Source: Dromiciops gliroides
Taxonomy: Eukaryota > Chordata > Mammalia > Microbiotheria > Microbiotheriidae
NCBI RefSeq assembly: GCF_019393635.1
Contig: NC_057864.1
Location: forward strand, 84,270,882-84,334,881
Reading direction: 5' to 3'
Length of the DNA stretch: 64,000 nucleotides
Made by a program: the position numbers and the translations under genes. Below the pieces are notes generated by a model, which did no database searches, was not told where the DNA came from, and saw only the letters and a list, made by a program, of their open reading frames with translations. Of this stretch, positions 54,565 through 64,000 are shown one piece after another; the first letter of the stretch is position 1, and the number at the start of each line of letters is the position of its first letter.

Positions 54565-55150
54565 AGCATAGATCTGACCATGTCACCTCATCCTAGGCCC
54601 TATTACATAAACTCCAGGAGCTTCCAGAATTGAATATAAAATACTCTAGCTTTTAAGGCCCTCTATAACCTAGCTCTTTCCTACCTTTGTAGTCTTTCTA
54701 TACCTTCCAGCTTCCCTATATTCTCTGTAATCCAGTGACATTGGTTTCCTTGTGGTTCCCTTCACATAACACTCTATCCCCTGACTCCAGACATTTTCAG
54801 GGGCTGCCCCCCAACCCATGCCTAGAATTCTCTCTCCCTTTCTCTACCTTTGAGTATCTCTGGCTTCCTTCAAAACTCAGGTAAAGCCCCATCTTCTACA
54901 GAAAATCTTTCCTAGTCCTCCTGAATCTTGATGCCTTCTCTCAAAGATTATCTACAATTAATCTTGTATTTATCTTTCTGCATAGTTGTTCACATTTTAT
55001 TTTTCTCATTAGACTGTGAGCTCCTTGAGAATGAGGATTTTTGTTTATTTGTTGGCTCATTCATTTGTTTTTTCTTTGTATCCCCAGTGCCCAGCATTTA
55101 ACATAATCCCTGACTCATAGAGGACTTCTTTAATGCTTATTTTCTGACTG
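54565..55150 (+). mobile_element. L2 LINE 3' region, long copy
   Basis: 'gatctgaccatgtcacctca', 'cattttcaggggctgccccc', 'tctggcttccttcaaaactc', 'tagactgtgagctccttgag' and 'tctttgtatccccagtgccc' occur in family order over almost 600 bases. It is the longest well-ordered L2 in the window; only the non-coding and extreme C-terminal part is present. Confidence 0.88.
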
Positions 55151-55279
55151 TTTAGAAGGGTGAAAAAAGTCAGGGCATTTTATATGTGAGTATAATAAGG
55201 AGCAATTAGAGTTTATTTAATGGGACAAGGTGTGTGGAGGGTGGGGTTACATGGTCAGGTTAAAAGGCAAAGGTTCCCT

Positions 55280-55440
55280 GACACCATGGAAAAGTGTATA
55301 AAAGTTCTGAATTTAGAGTCAGAACATATGAGACGGAAACCCAGTACTAGCAATTATCATTTGATTAACCTTGGACATGTTGCTTAATTTCTGGAGGCTT
55401 CCATTTATTTATCTACCTGTAAATTGAGAGCATTTTAATC
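55280..55440 (+). repeat. MIR/THER1-type SINE
   Basis: 'ttctgaatttagagtcagaa', 'aaccttggacatgttgctta' and 'ctacctgtaaattgagagc' give head, core and 3' part, diverged. Confidence 0.6.
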
Positions 55441-56170
55441 AAAACTTTGATCCTATGAAGTATCTTTATGGACTTCGTGAGTAACCATGTCAGCCTTGTC
55501 CATGAACACCTCTAAATCTAACATTAATGTATCCTCCCCACCACCACCACCCCAGTCCCTCCCTTCTGTACTCTTAGGACTTTCCAAGAAGAATGGCAGA
55601 TGAGAAGAGGTAGTGGGGGAGGGGAGATCTGCATCATTAATGAAAACTCCTTTTCATGAGCCAGAACATTAGCTACTCCCATCAAAATACATACTTCTAG
55701 AAGGTTGAATCATCCTAATTATCCTTCAGGCAGCCCTGGATACTGAGTTTTGAAACTATCCCTTAACCATACTTATTTTCCTTAAAAAAGTACCAAAGGA
55801 TATATTCATAAATTCCATATAAAGTTGTTTTTGAAAGATGTAAAAAGATGCCCACTGCCCACTTCATCAAGGTGCTTAGAAGAATTCCTGATCAATTCCT
55901 TAAGTGGAGATGATTCACAGCACGTGCACACATAAGAGCTGAGTCCATTCAAGAGCTAATTTCTCAGGAATTCCAAATACTAAACTTAGGTAAAAGCAGG
56001 AAGGTGGGAACTAAAATATAGATTTCTAGTTAGGAAAACTTGAAAAGAGATCAGAGGGCATATTACCAAAAGTAGGCAAGAGTCAATGGCGAAAGTCTGG
56101 AGAAGTTCTGCCCTTTAATCCAAAAGGGACATATTCTCTACCTCTCAATGCCATGACATACAAGATCATT
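55441..56170. other. Unassigned stretch
   Basis: No gene or element is recognised. Confidence 0.35.
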
Positions 56171-56177
56171 ATAGTTC

Positions 56178-56430
56178 CATTTGTTGTTGTTATTGTTGTT
56201 GTTCAATTGTTTCAGTTAGGTCCAACTTTTCATGGCAAAGATACTGGAGTAGTTTACCATTTCCTTTTTGAGCTCGTTTTATAGATGAGTAATGGAGGCA
56301 AACAGTGTTAAATGATTTGCCCAAGGTCACAAAGCTAGTAAGTGTCTGAGGCCAAATTTAAACTCACAAAGATGAATCTTCCTGATGGAAGGGTGGGCAC
56401 TCTATCCACTGTACCACCCAGCTGCCCTAT
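56178..56430 (-). mobile_element. SINE with RTE-type tail, antisense
   Basis: From 'gttgttgttcaattgtttca' and 'tggcaaagatactggagtag' (tail) to 'ctctatccactgtaccaccc' (A-box complement). About 250 bases, the complete length of this type. Confidence 0.88.
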
Positions 56431-57770
56431 CAATTCCATGCCCTTTCATATTTTTTTGATTTGGGGATTTTTCAAAGAAAATATGGAAACAGTTTAAAAA
56501 TGAAACTAGTTAAATGATAGTTATATTTCACCAGCCATTGTGACAGATAAACAGGAAGCTCCCTTGTCCCCCAGTCTCCCAAAAGTTTAAGGAGCCTAGG
56601 TTAAGAGCTCTGTGGTCTAATGATATATAAATGATAGAAAAGACTGAGGTCCAGACATTCTGATTCCAATGACAAGGTATTTTATCTTTCCATTTTTTCC
56701 TTTACTATAGTGTTACCCATCCCCACCTCCATTATCAGAATGGATGATAATTCTCCTCTTATATTTAGCAATCCAAGTTTAGCTCCCCTTTCTTAGATTT
56801 TTATCAAGATCACAACCTCCCTAAGAGTGTGGTAGAATGATAAGGAAAGTCCCTAACGTCATAATCAACTTCAGGGATATTGGAAGTAACTGTAGTTATT
56901 GAACCAAAAGACAAAACAGCAACTATTCAAAGTTCCTTAAATGTCCTTCTCCCCCTCCATCCTGTTGGGTTATAAGCCTCCAAGGGTTACCTTCCAACAG
57001 AGGGAATAATGTTAAACAGTTGACATGAGAAGTAAGAACACTACAAGTTATATAGTAGAATCTACTTTATAATCCTAAAAGCTTTTAAAAAATTAAAAGC
57101 TCACTAATGACATTCTCTTTGAAATGATCACGTTAGACTTTGACCACCTGATCTACCCTGTTTTCAGTACTAAACAGGTTCCCTTCATTCATTCCCACAG
57201 GCAGATTTTTCAATGCCTCCTAGTTCTCTAAAACACACAATTATTATAAAATGGAATAACTAGAAAGCCTAATATACCTCAGGTTGAAAATGCAGAAGAA
57301 TGCAAATGCAGGCTTTTGTAAGTCTATTATTATGTAGATAATGAGTGCCCTTCTAGTGCCCTCACATAGATTGCATGTGTTTATAGTTTTAAAAGCATGT
57401 GAGTGGGATGTTGGAGGATTCGAAGTTTATCTTCTCTTCCCTGAATGCATACTGAATTTTGCTTTTAGTTCTCATTCAATCTCCTCAGCCTGTTCTTGTT
57501 TACTGAAAATCTGTCATTATATTCTGCTTTGAGGCTTTCTTTTATGTATGGCTTATATGCATACCCTGACATGTTATTCAGTCCTGGTGAATAATAAAAA
57601 AGTGTTATAGAATGCATTAAATGTGAGAAGACAAATGAAGAAATGTCATTCCAAAACTTGGTTTTGTTATTTTTTTTCCCTCTCTAGGACCACTTGTTCC
57701 TTCTGATTCCATTCTTTAAAACATCTTTATATTTCCATATCTAACTTTCTTGTTTCTTTCTTTCCCACTA
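56431..57770. other. Unassigned stretch
   Basis: No gene or transposon is recognised. Non-repetitive text with ordinary AT content. Confidence 0.35.
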
Positions 57771-57772
57771 CT

Positions 57773-57796
57773 TTGTGTGTGTGTGTGTGTGTGTGT
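57773..57796. repeat. (TG)n microsatellite
   Basis: About 11 TG units. Confidence 0.9.
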
Positions 57797-57844
57797 TTTA
57801 TATATAATTGTGATGTACTTTTTTCACCAAATAAGAGAAGGGGA

Positions 57845-58075
57845 GAAGAATAAGAATTTCTATAGAAGCAGGCACTGTGCTAAGTGTTTTAAATATATTA
57901 TTTCATTTGCTCCTCAATATAATCCTGTGAAGTAGGTGCTGTTATTATCTTACTTTGACAGTTGAGGAAATTGAGGCAAACAGAGGCTACGTGACCTGTC
58001 CAGAGTCATACTGCTAGTAAGTGTCTGAGGCTAAATTTGAACTCAGGTGTTACTGATTCCAGGTCCCACACACCA
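57845..58075 (-). repeat. MIR/THER1-type SINE, antisense, near complete
   Basis: 'aggcactgtgctaagtgttt', 'cctcaatataatcctgtgaa', 'gttgaggaaattgaggcaaa' and B-box complement 'aatttgaactcaggtg' cover almost the whole element. Confidence 0.85.
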
Positions 58076-58482
58076 TATAGTTGCTTGTACTAATCAAAAA
58101 ACAAAACAAACAAACAAACAAAAAAACCCACAACTCCACAGTCCAATTTAGTAATAGCTTCTGATCATCAGGACCCATGATGGATTGCCCTGATATCCAT
58201 GCAGTCCAGAACATTGAGACAGGAAATATTACTTTGTACAATCTACAACTAAATAAAATAGTTCAATACATTCAATATTTTTGGCAAACAAATTAAGCCT
58301 ACGGACTCCTCAGGAGAGAGATTTTTGAGGCAATCATACCAAAGGGAGATATCTAGCAAGAAAGTAATGGCATAGAATAATATAGAACTCTCCTTTGATT
58401 TCCTTTTAGAAACTTGTAGATGGGCTAGATGGCCTATTTTGCTGAGTCCTGAATGATCAGAAGGTACATAAAGAATAAATGT

Positions 58483-59071
58483 ATTTCAGTATCAATAACA
58501 TTAAGTGTTGATCAACTGTGATAGACTTGATTCTTCTCAGCAATACAATGGTCCAAGATGGTTCCAAAGGACTCAATGATGGAAAATGCTCTCCAAATCA
58601 AAAAAAAAAACCCAAAGAACTGAAGAATCTAGATGCAGATTGAACCATACTATTTCTATTGTTTTTGTTGTTGTTTTTCTTTTTTGAGGTTTTTCTTTTT
58701 TGTTCTGATTCTTCTTTCACAGAATGACTAATGCAGAAATATGTTTAATGTTATTGTACAAATATAACCTATAGGGGCAGCTAGATGGCGCAGTGGATAA
58801 AGCACCAGCCCTGGATTCAGGAGTACCTGAGTTCAAATCTGGCCTCAGACACTTGCTAGCTGTGTGACCCTGGGCAAGTCACTTAACCCCCACTGCCCCA
58901 CAACAACAACAACAACAACAACAGCAAATATAGCCTATATCAGATTACTTGCTGTCTTGGGGAAGGGGTGGGAGGGAGGGAGAAAAATTTTGAACTAGAA
59001 ATCTTATAAAAACAAATGTTGAAAACTATCTCTGCATGTAACTGGAAAATAATAAAATATTTTTATATAAA
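58483..59071 (+). mobile_element. 5'-truncated L1 3' UTR with 13-bp target duplication
   Basis: 'gttgatcaactgtgatagac', 'ttccaaaggactcaatgatg', 'aatgcagaaatatgtttaat' and, after the SINE, 'aaaactatctctgcatgtaa' with AATAATAAAAT. AAAGAATAAATGT flanks it at 58470-58482 and 59072-59084. It holds no ORF2 coding sequence. Confidence 0.9.
58774..58923 (+). mobile_element. tRNA-derived SINE in L1, 16-bp target duplication
   Basis: Sense SINE with (AAC)n tail. ACAAATATAACCTATA at 58758-58773 recurs as GCAAATATAGCCTATA at 58924-58939. Confidence 0.95.
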
Positions 59072-59089
59072 AAAGAATAAATGTGTTTT

Positions 59090-60285
59090 GTAATGTCATC
59101 TTTTTCTAAAGTATTTCTACAACAGAAAGTTTTTTGTGAGAAAGTAAATGACAACATATTAATATTAATATTAAAGCACCTTCCACAGTAGTCCTAGCCT
59201 TAATTCTCATGAAACAAGTTTAAGAAATGACATTTCTTCATTTGTCTTCTTTCATTTAATTCATCCTATAATACTTTGTTATTATTCACCAGGAATGAAT
59301 ATAACATATGAATGTAAAGTGTCTCCACAATACCCATTGGCAAGAGCGCACCAGAATCAAAGTATGCCTTTGTTAGCCACAACTAATGTTGGATGGAAGA
59401 TTTTAAAGCTATTGGCTGAGAGAGAAGGAAAGAAATGTGTTTTGTTGTTGTTGTTTTTTATTATGTCAGCCTATTTTTCCTATGCCAAGCATTTACTTTT
59501 AGAGTTTTTGACAAATGAGTTGGGAAAGTACAAAAAACTGCATTCTAATTATATATTTAGGCATCTGTTCTAATGGAGAAGAGCCGAAGTGGGACAAAAG
59601 GAGGAGCTGAGGAAGGTGAAACTGATCACTTTTGGAAGATGAAATTGACATCAACTGATACTCCACTCTCACTTGCATATGCAGTGGTTGGCATAAACAT
59701 GAAGATACATATGGTTTCTGCATTCAAACAAGTGATAACTATTTGTTAGTTCTCAGCTCTTTACTTCAAATAACCAAGCTGAAATCTGTTTTCTAGACTT
59801 TCCTACTATTTAGGAGACTAGAGACAAAACTGAATGATAGCTCTTCCCATGAAACAAACATTCTTATTGGAAAATGTCACAAATAAAACAAAAATATCCC
59901 TATCTTAATCTAATCAGGGTACTAATTCATAATAGGACAAAGGAAAGAATGAGCATTCTGTTGACCTCTAGAAAAGGGGCACAGAAGGGTATGAGGATTA
60001 CAGATGATACTGGGACTTAAGGGATATAAATTCTGGGATTGTTTCCCCTTCCTCTTCCAAAATATACCATTCTATGATGGATTATGCTTTCTTTCCACAT
60101 GGCCCATAGTGCTCATATCTTTGGGGAATAGTTATAACATTTTCCCCATCACTTTCTTATGTCAACACAATACACAAACAATAAAGAAAACCTTAATTTG
60201 TCCATTTTGCTGAGTTCTAAGTTATATATCACACTGGAAATTTAACAATCAGCTCTCTAGAACTGATTCAAGCTAGATCCTGAAC
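59090..60285. other. Unassigned stretch
   Basis: No gene or element is recognised. A 92-codon frame at 59295-59573 has no domain. Confidence 0.35.
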
Positions 60286-60289
60286 ATCC

Positions 60290-60400
60290 CTGCATTTTCC
60301 TAAAATCTCCCAATTCTAGTCTATAGTCAGCTATAAAAGTAATCTTCCTAAAGTGCAGATCTGACTAAATCATTCCTTTCATTCAATAAATGCCAATGCT
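60290..60400 (+). repeat. L2 fragment, upstream 3' part
   Basis: 'aatcttcctaaagtgcagat', 'ctgactaaatcattcctttc' and 'attcaataaatgccaatgct' match L2 text that lies upstream of the part seen at 54565. Confidence 0.5.
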
Positions 60401-60409
60401 GACTAGAAT

Positions 60410-61675
60410 TCTCTGTCATGTAAACAAGATGGAAGAGCAGTCATTTTCTACAACCTTTGCAACCTCTACATATCTTCAAAAAAGAAATATGTGCGAGACA
60501 TAAAGCAATTACAGTTGTCTCCATAGTCTAGGAAAGCAAGAATCTAAACACAAGTTAAAATTCAATCAACTACAAAAAAGAATCTTTAATGTACAAACTC
60601 AATCAGTACCCCCACTTTGATTGTCCCCTGTACTCTTAGTAACAAGATTGAACAAGTTAAACTACATACTTGCAAACACAACTCTACACTATAACCAGCA
60701 ACTTCTTCTCCTAGTACCTCAGAGATATAAACAGCAGAAATTTGCAATATGGCAGTGTTGTCTGACACATCAGAGTTCTATTGGAAAATGGAAGAAAAGG
60801 TCCACCAAGTGTAAGGAAAAGAGCTTAACATCTTTGTGGGTCTATATGTTTTCCCCCAGTCACTTGTGGTAGAGACTAAGATTGGTGAACTATGGCTTGT
60901 CCCTCTTGAGAGAAGTATAAGACTCTTTGAAATGCAGACAATAAGGAAACTCTATGAAAGAAAAGAAGTCAGAAAGTGAATTATAGGGGGCAATAAGGGA
61001 AATAATACTTAACTTACTCAAGATCTCAGGAAGAAGAAAACTCAACCTCAAACATAAACTGATAATCTAGAAAGATAAATAATAGCCAAAAGGAATATGG
61101 CCTACAGATCAGGTAAAAGAGTTCAGCCATCTGTGAATGAGTATTAGAAACAAGGGAAAATTAATTAACACATAATGAAGCAGAGGAACTTGTGAATTCC
61201 CAGTAGAGTGTGAAAACACAGCAGGCTATTCCTGAATGGTTTAAAAGAGAAATAAGATTTTTGAAAGAAGAATTTATGACCCATATAGGAGAAATAATTG
61301 GCAGAATAAGGAAAAACAAAACTTGAATCCACAGTGACAAGTCTCAGCAAAGAAACAAGAGAGAATATAACTGATTGGTACTACAAATCTGGAAAAAAGA
61401 GAGAAAACAAAAACATAGTAACATTAAAATAAAACATGATCTCCATACAAAGGAAGCATTGATTTTGAAGATAGAATGTGCAGAGATAATTTAAATATTA
61501 TGAGAATCACAGAAGAACATGACAAATTGAAAAAAAAAATAAAGAACACCATAATCCAAGAAATAATACAGGAACTGTTCAGAACTTAACCCAGAAAACA
61601 AAGTGCAAATGAGAAGAATTCACAAATTTCTTCCAAGAAAAAAAAAAAAAGGAAAGAAAACTAGCAAAATAACCT
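60410..61675 (+). mobile_element. L1-type element with decayed ORF1
   Basis: ACAAGATGGAAGAGCAG near 60426 resembles an L1 5' end. From about 61290 an ORF1-like series follows: 'gattggtactacaaatctgg', 'gattttgaagatagaatgtg', 'atgagaatcacagaagaaca', 'ccataatccaagaaataata', 'aatgagaagaattcacaaat', then CTTCCAAGAAAA and an A-run. It looks like a different L1 lineage from that at 44793. No frame is intact. Confidence 0.5.
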
Positions 61676-61799
61676 CATGCTGTTTGGCTAAGTTTTTAAT
61701 ACTCAATGTCTTCTCTATTCCTTGGCAGCCTCTCCTCTCTGACTGAAAGGCTGGGGAAGAGAGCACTAAATGCCTTCCAGTATTCCTTTAACTCCTCCA

Positions 61800-61980
61800 A
61801 AAGTCACCCCTTATTTACCTTTCCAACTTTCTTTTGTGTATAGTCTTTACTCATTAGATTGTAAACTCCTAGAAAGCAAGGACTGTACTTCTTTTTTTTT
61901 TTCATTTGTATCCTTAAGGCTTAACACATTTCCTGGTAGATAGTAAATGCTTAATAAATGTTTATTCAATTAAATTGAAT
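61800..61980 (+). repeat. L2 3' end
   Basis: 'gtgtatagtctttactcatt', 'agattgtaaactcctagaaa', 'catttgtatccttaaggctt' and 'agtaaatgcttaataaatgt' are in L2 order. Confidence 0.8.
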
Positions 61981-62094
61981 TGAAAAGGGAAAATAGCTAC
62001 TGTGGTCTCTCAGGAATAAAAGAAGCTATATGAGAATGGGCAAGGTGGGAAAAAAAGGATAGAAGAAAGGAGAATAAAAGAGGAAATCTTGTTT

Positions 62095-62375
62095 CAGTTG
62101 TTGTTATTGATTGTTTGCCATTCTCAAAGAATACCATGACATTAGGGTGATGTCATGACTTACACTGAAATGGATTTAAGAGAGGGACAGCTGTGCAAAG
62201 TCACCAATTCAAGATATGCATCAGAATAACTGAAGATGGCCCCAGATGTTTTAAGGCAATTGGGGTTAAGTGACTTGCCCAGGGTAACATAGTAAGTGTC
62301 TGAGGTGAGATTGACCTCAGGTCCTCCCAACTTCAGGGGCAGTGCTTTATCCACTCCACCACCCAGTTGCCAATG
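62095..62375 (-). mobile_element. Long-tailed SINE, complete, antisense
   Basis: The plus text runs 'gttgttattgattgtttgcc', 'ttctcaaagaataccatgac', 'ttacactgaaatggatttaa', 'tgaagatggccccagatgtt', then 'caattggggttaagtgactt' and 'ccactccaccacccagttgc'. It contains both the tRNA-like head and the long tail of 9236-9570, which shows that the tail belongs to a tRNA-headed SINE. Confidence 0.8.
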
Positions 62376-62734
62376 AGTGCTATTCATTAATGCTCTTATG
62401 GGGGAATAGAGTCATTCTATAAATCCAGATGGAGATTTACACTGGATATTATCTATAGGAATTTGGTGCATTAGGGGAAAGGGAATCATATCTTCAGAGA
62501 GCAACCAACAACCAGAAAAATGGGAGGCCATGTACTCAGAGAGATGATGTTCAGGAAAAATGGGGGGTGGCGATGATTGGTGAGTAAAAAGGGCAAAGAA
62601 CAACAGTGAACATTACGCTTAAGGACAGAGACAAATTCCCACCATGGGGCAATAACCTTTTTCTATCACCTAATGGTAAAATGCCTGAAACTAGAACTGG
62701 GGTCTTCCTGACTCCAGGCTCAATAATCTATCCA

Positions 62735-63705
62735 AGTATTTTTTGTCATCTATAGTTATTTTAAATGGTATTTCTCTTCCATATGAGTTTTATTGGTGGT
62801 ATATAGAAATGATGATGAATTAAATGGATTCATTTTTATCCTACAACTTCACTAAAGTTGTTAATTGTTTCAAATATTTTTACGTGATTTTGGAAAATTC
62901 TCTAAGTATCCCATCAAATTGTATACAAGGAGTGATGATTTTATTTCCTCATTGCTTATTTCCTTCATTTTTTTTTCCTTTGGTTATAGCTAGCATTTCT
63001 ACTACAATATTAAGTACTGGTGGTCTTAATGGACATTCTTGCTTCATGGCTGATCTTATTGAGAAGGCTTCGAGCTTATTCCTTTTACAGATAATTCTTG
63101 CTGATTGTTTTAGGTAGATATTACTTAACATTTTAAAGAAAGCTCCATTTATTCCTAGCTTTTCTGCATCTGCTGAGATGATATAATTTTTGTTGTTTCT
63201 GTTATTGATATGGCTAATTATGCTGATCATTTTCCTAATATTGCACCAGCTGTGCACTGCTGGTACAAATACTATAGTTTGTGATCTTTGTGATATGTTG
63301 CTATAATCCTCTTGCTAGTAATTTATTTATTTATCTTGCATCACTATTCATTAGTCTATAATTTTCTTTCTCTGTTTTTGTTCTTCCTGGTTTAGGTATC
63401 AGAACTATATTTGTGTCATAAAAGGTATTTGGCAGAACTCCTTTGTCTATTTTTTCCAGTTTACACTGTATTGAAATTAGTTGTTATTTAAATGTTTGGT
63501 AGAATTAACTTGTTAATTCATCTGCTCCTATGGATTTTTTTCCCTTAGGGAACAAATTTAAGAATTCTATTTCCTCTTTTGTTAACCTCAGATTATATTT
63601 TATTATCATATTTGTTATAATATTTTATTATAATATTTATATTTTGAATATTCATCTATTTCACTTAGATTGTCATATTTATTGGCATACAATTGGTCAA
63701 AATTG
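62735..63705 (-). mobile_element. L1 ORF2 reverse-transcriptase region, antisense
   Basis: Antisense landmarks of L1 ORF2 include 'gattttggaaaattctctaa', 'ttaatggacattcttgcttc', 'tttctgcatctgctgagatg' and 'gttaattcatctgctcctat'. The element continues after the SINE at 63708-63945 with 'aatagctcctaataattgct' and runs off the window. It is strongly decayed. Confidence 0.85.
62949..63257 (-). pseudogene. L1 reverse transcriptase fragment
   Basis: A 102-codon minus-strand frame carries RT core landmarks: IISADAEKLGINGAFFKML, the motif with an Asp-Ala pair, then KLEAFSIRSAMKQECPLRPP, the QGCPLSP-like motif with Q-E-C in place of Q-G-C. The YADD catalytic box lies beyond the broken part. Part of the motif region is deleted between ADAEK and LGING relative to usual spacing. 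It is dead. Confidence 0.8.
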
Positions 63706-63707
63706 TT

Positions 63708-63945
63708 GTTGTTCATTTCTGTTCAACTTCATAACTCCATTTGATATTTTCTTGGCAAAGATAATGAAGTGGTTTGCCATTTCATTCTCTAAATCATTCT
63801 AGATGAGGAAACTGAAACAAACAGTGTTAAGTGACTTGCCCATGGTCACACAACTAGTAAGTATCTGAAACTAGATTTAAATTCAGGAAGATAAGTCTTC
63901 CTGATTCCTGGTCCTGACTCTCTCCACTGAACCACTTAACTGCCC
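63708..63945 (-). mobile_element. SINE with RTE-type tail inside L1
   Basis: 'ttgttgttcatttctgttca', 'cttggcaaagataatgaagt', 'gatgaggaaactgaaacaaa' and 'actctctccactgaaccact' run from tail to head. L1 sequence resumes at 63946. Confidence 0.85.
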
Positions 63946-64000
63946 TGAGGAAAATAGCTCCTAATAATTGCTTTAATTTCCTTTTATTTGGCAGTGCATT

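Noticed and set aside
61680-61800. Possible exon between an L1 and an L2
   Set aside because: No frame or splice-site pair; part of the text is L2-like.
62660-62740. Further antisense SINE
   Set aside because: Only 'ggggtcttcctgactccagg' is SINE-like; too short and diverged to support a call.

Overview
The window reads as metatherian (marsupial) genomic DNA. The strongest sign is about thirty copies of one tRNA-derived SINE: an A-box like TGGCGCAGTGG near its start, a B-box like GAGTTCAAATC, a conserved GGGCAAGTCACTTAACC segment and an A-rich tail. Many copies have clean target-site duplications. With them are marsupial-type L1 copies, a few LTRs, and old mammalian L2, MIR/THER1 and CR1/L3 fossils. 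Family names are from memory; no library search was possible. I cannot name the species or the locus.

I found no host protein-coding gene, no convincing coding exon and no functional RNA gene. All open frames are short. Those I can assign are transposon remnants: L1 ORF1 and ORF2, a decayed Ty3/gypsy-like gag-pol, or translated microsatellites. Several begin at TTG or GTG rather than ATG. The window is intergenic or deep intronic.

Layout. 1-7.2 kb: AT-rich, old L2/MIR only, with TA microsatellites and no young SINE. 7.25-9.14 kb: a retroviral sequence laid out as R-U5-PBS-leader-U3-R-A-rich tail, which is the layout of a reverse-transcribed viral RNA rather than a provirus. 9.2-9.8 kb: a nested SINE cluster. 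11.6-13.2 kb: an L1 ORF2 3' fragment carrying a nearly identical inverted duplication. 13-23 kb: scattered L2, CR1/L3, L1 and SINE copies, a (GGAA)n array and two LTR-like segments. 24.2-27.65 kb: convergent L1 3' ends. 28-34 kb: SINEs, a solo LTR, Z-DNA-prone and CA/TA repeats, and a repeat-poor island. 35.6-38.8 kb: an old, strongly decayed L1. 39.3-39.75 kb: a solo LTR with a 4-bp target duplication, then a GC-rich LTR-like block. 44.8-49.45 kb: the 5' part of an L1 (5' UTR, ORF1, ORF2 endonuclease) split by five later insertions. 49.45-51.66 kb: an unassigned old repeat. 52.2-53.7 kb: a decayed sushi-type gag-pol on the minus strand. 54-62.4 kb: L2, MIR, SINE, L1 tail and another ORF1-bearing L1. 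62.7-64 kb: L1 ORF2 on the minus strand, running off the window.

The elements form a layered record. L2, MIR and CR1 are oldest, L1 copies fall into them, and tRNA-SINEs fall into the L1s, probably mobilised by L1 since their tails are A-rich. The best second-look items are the retroposed retroviral transcript, the 98%-identical inverted duplication, and the sushi gag-pol fossil.
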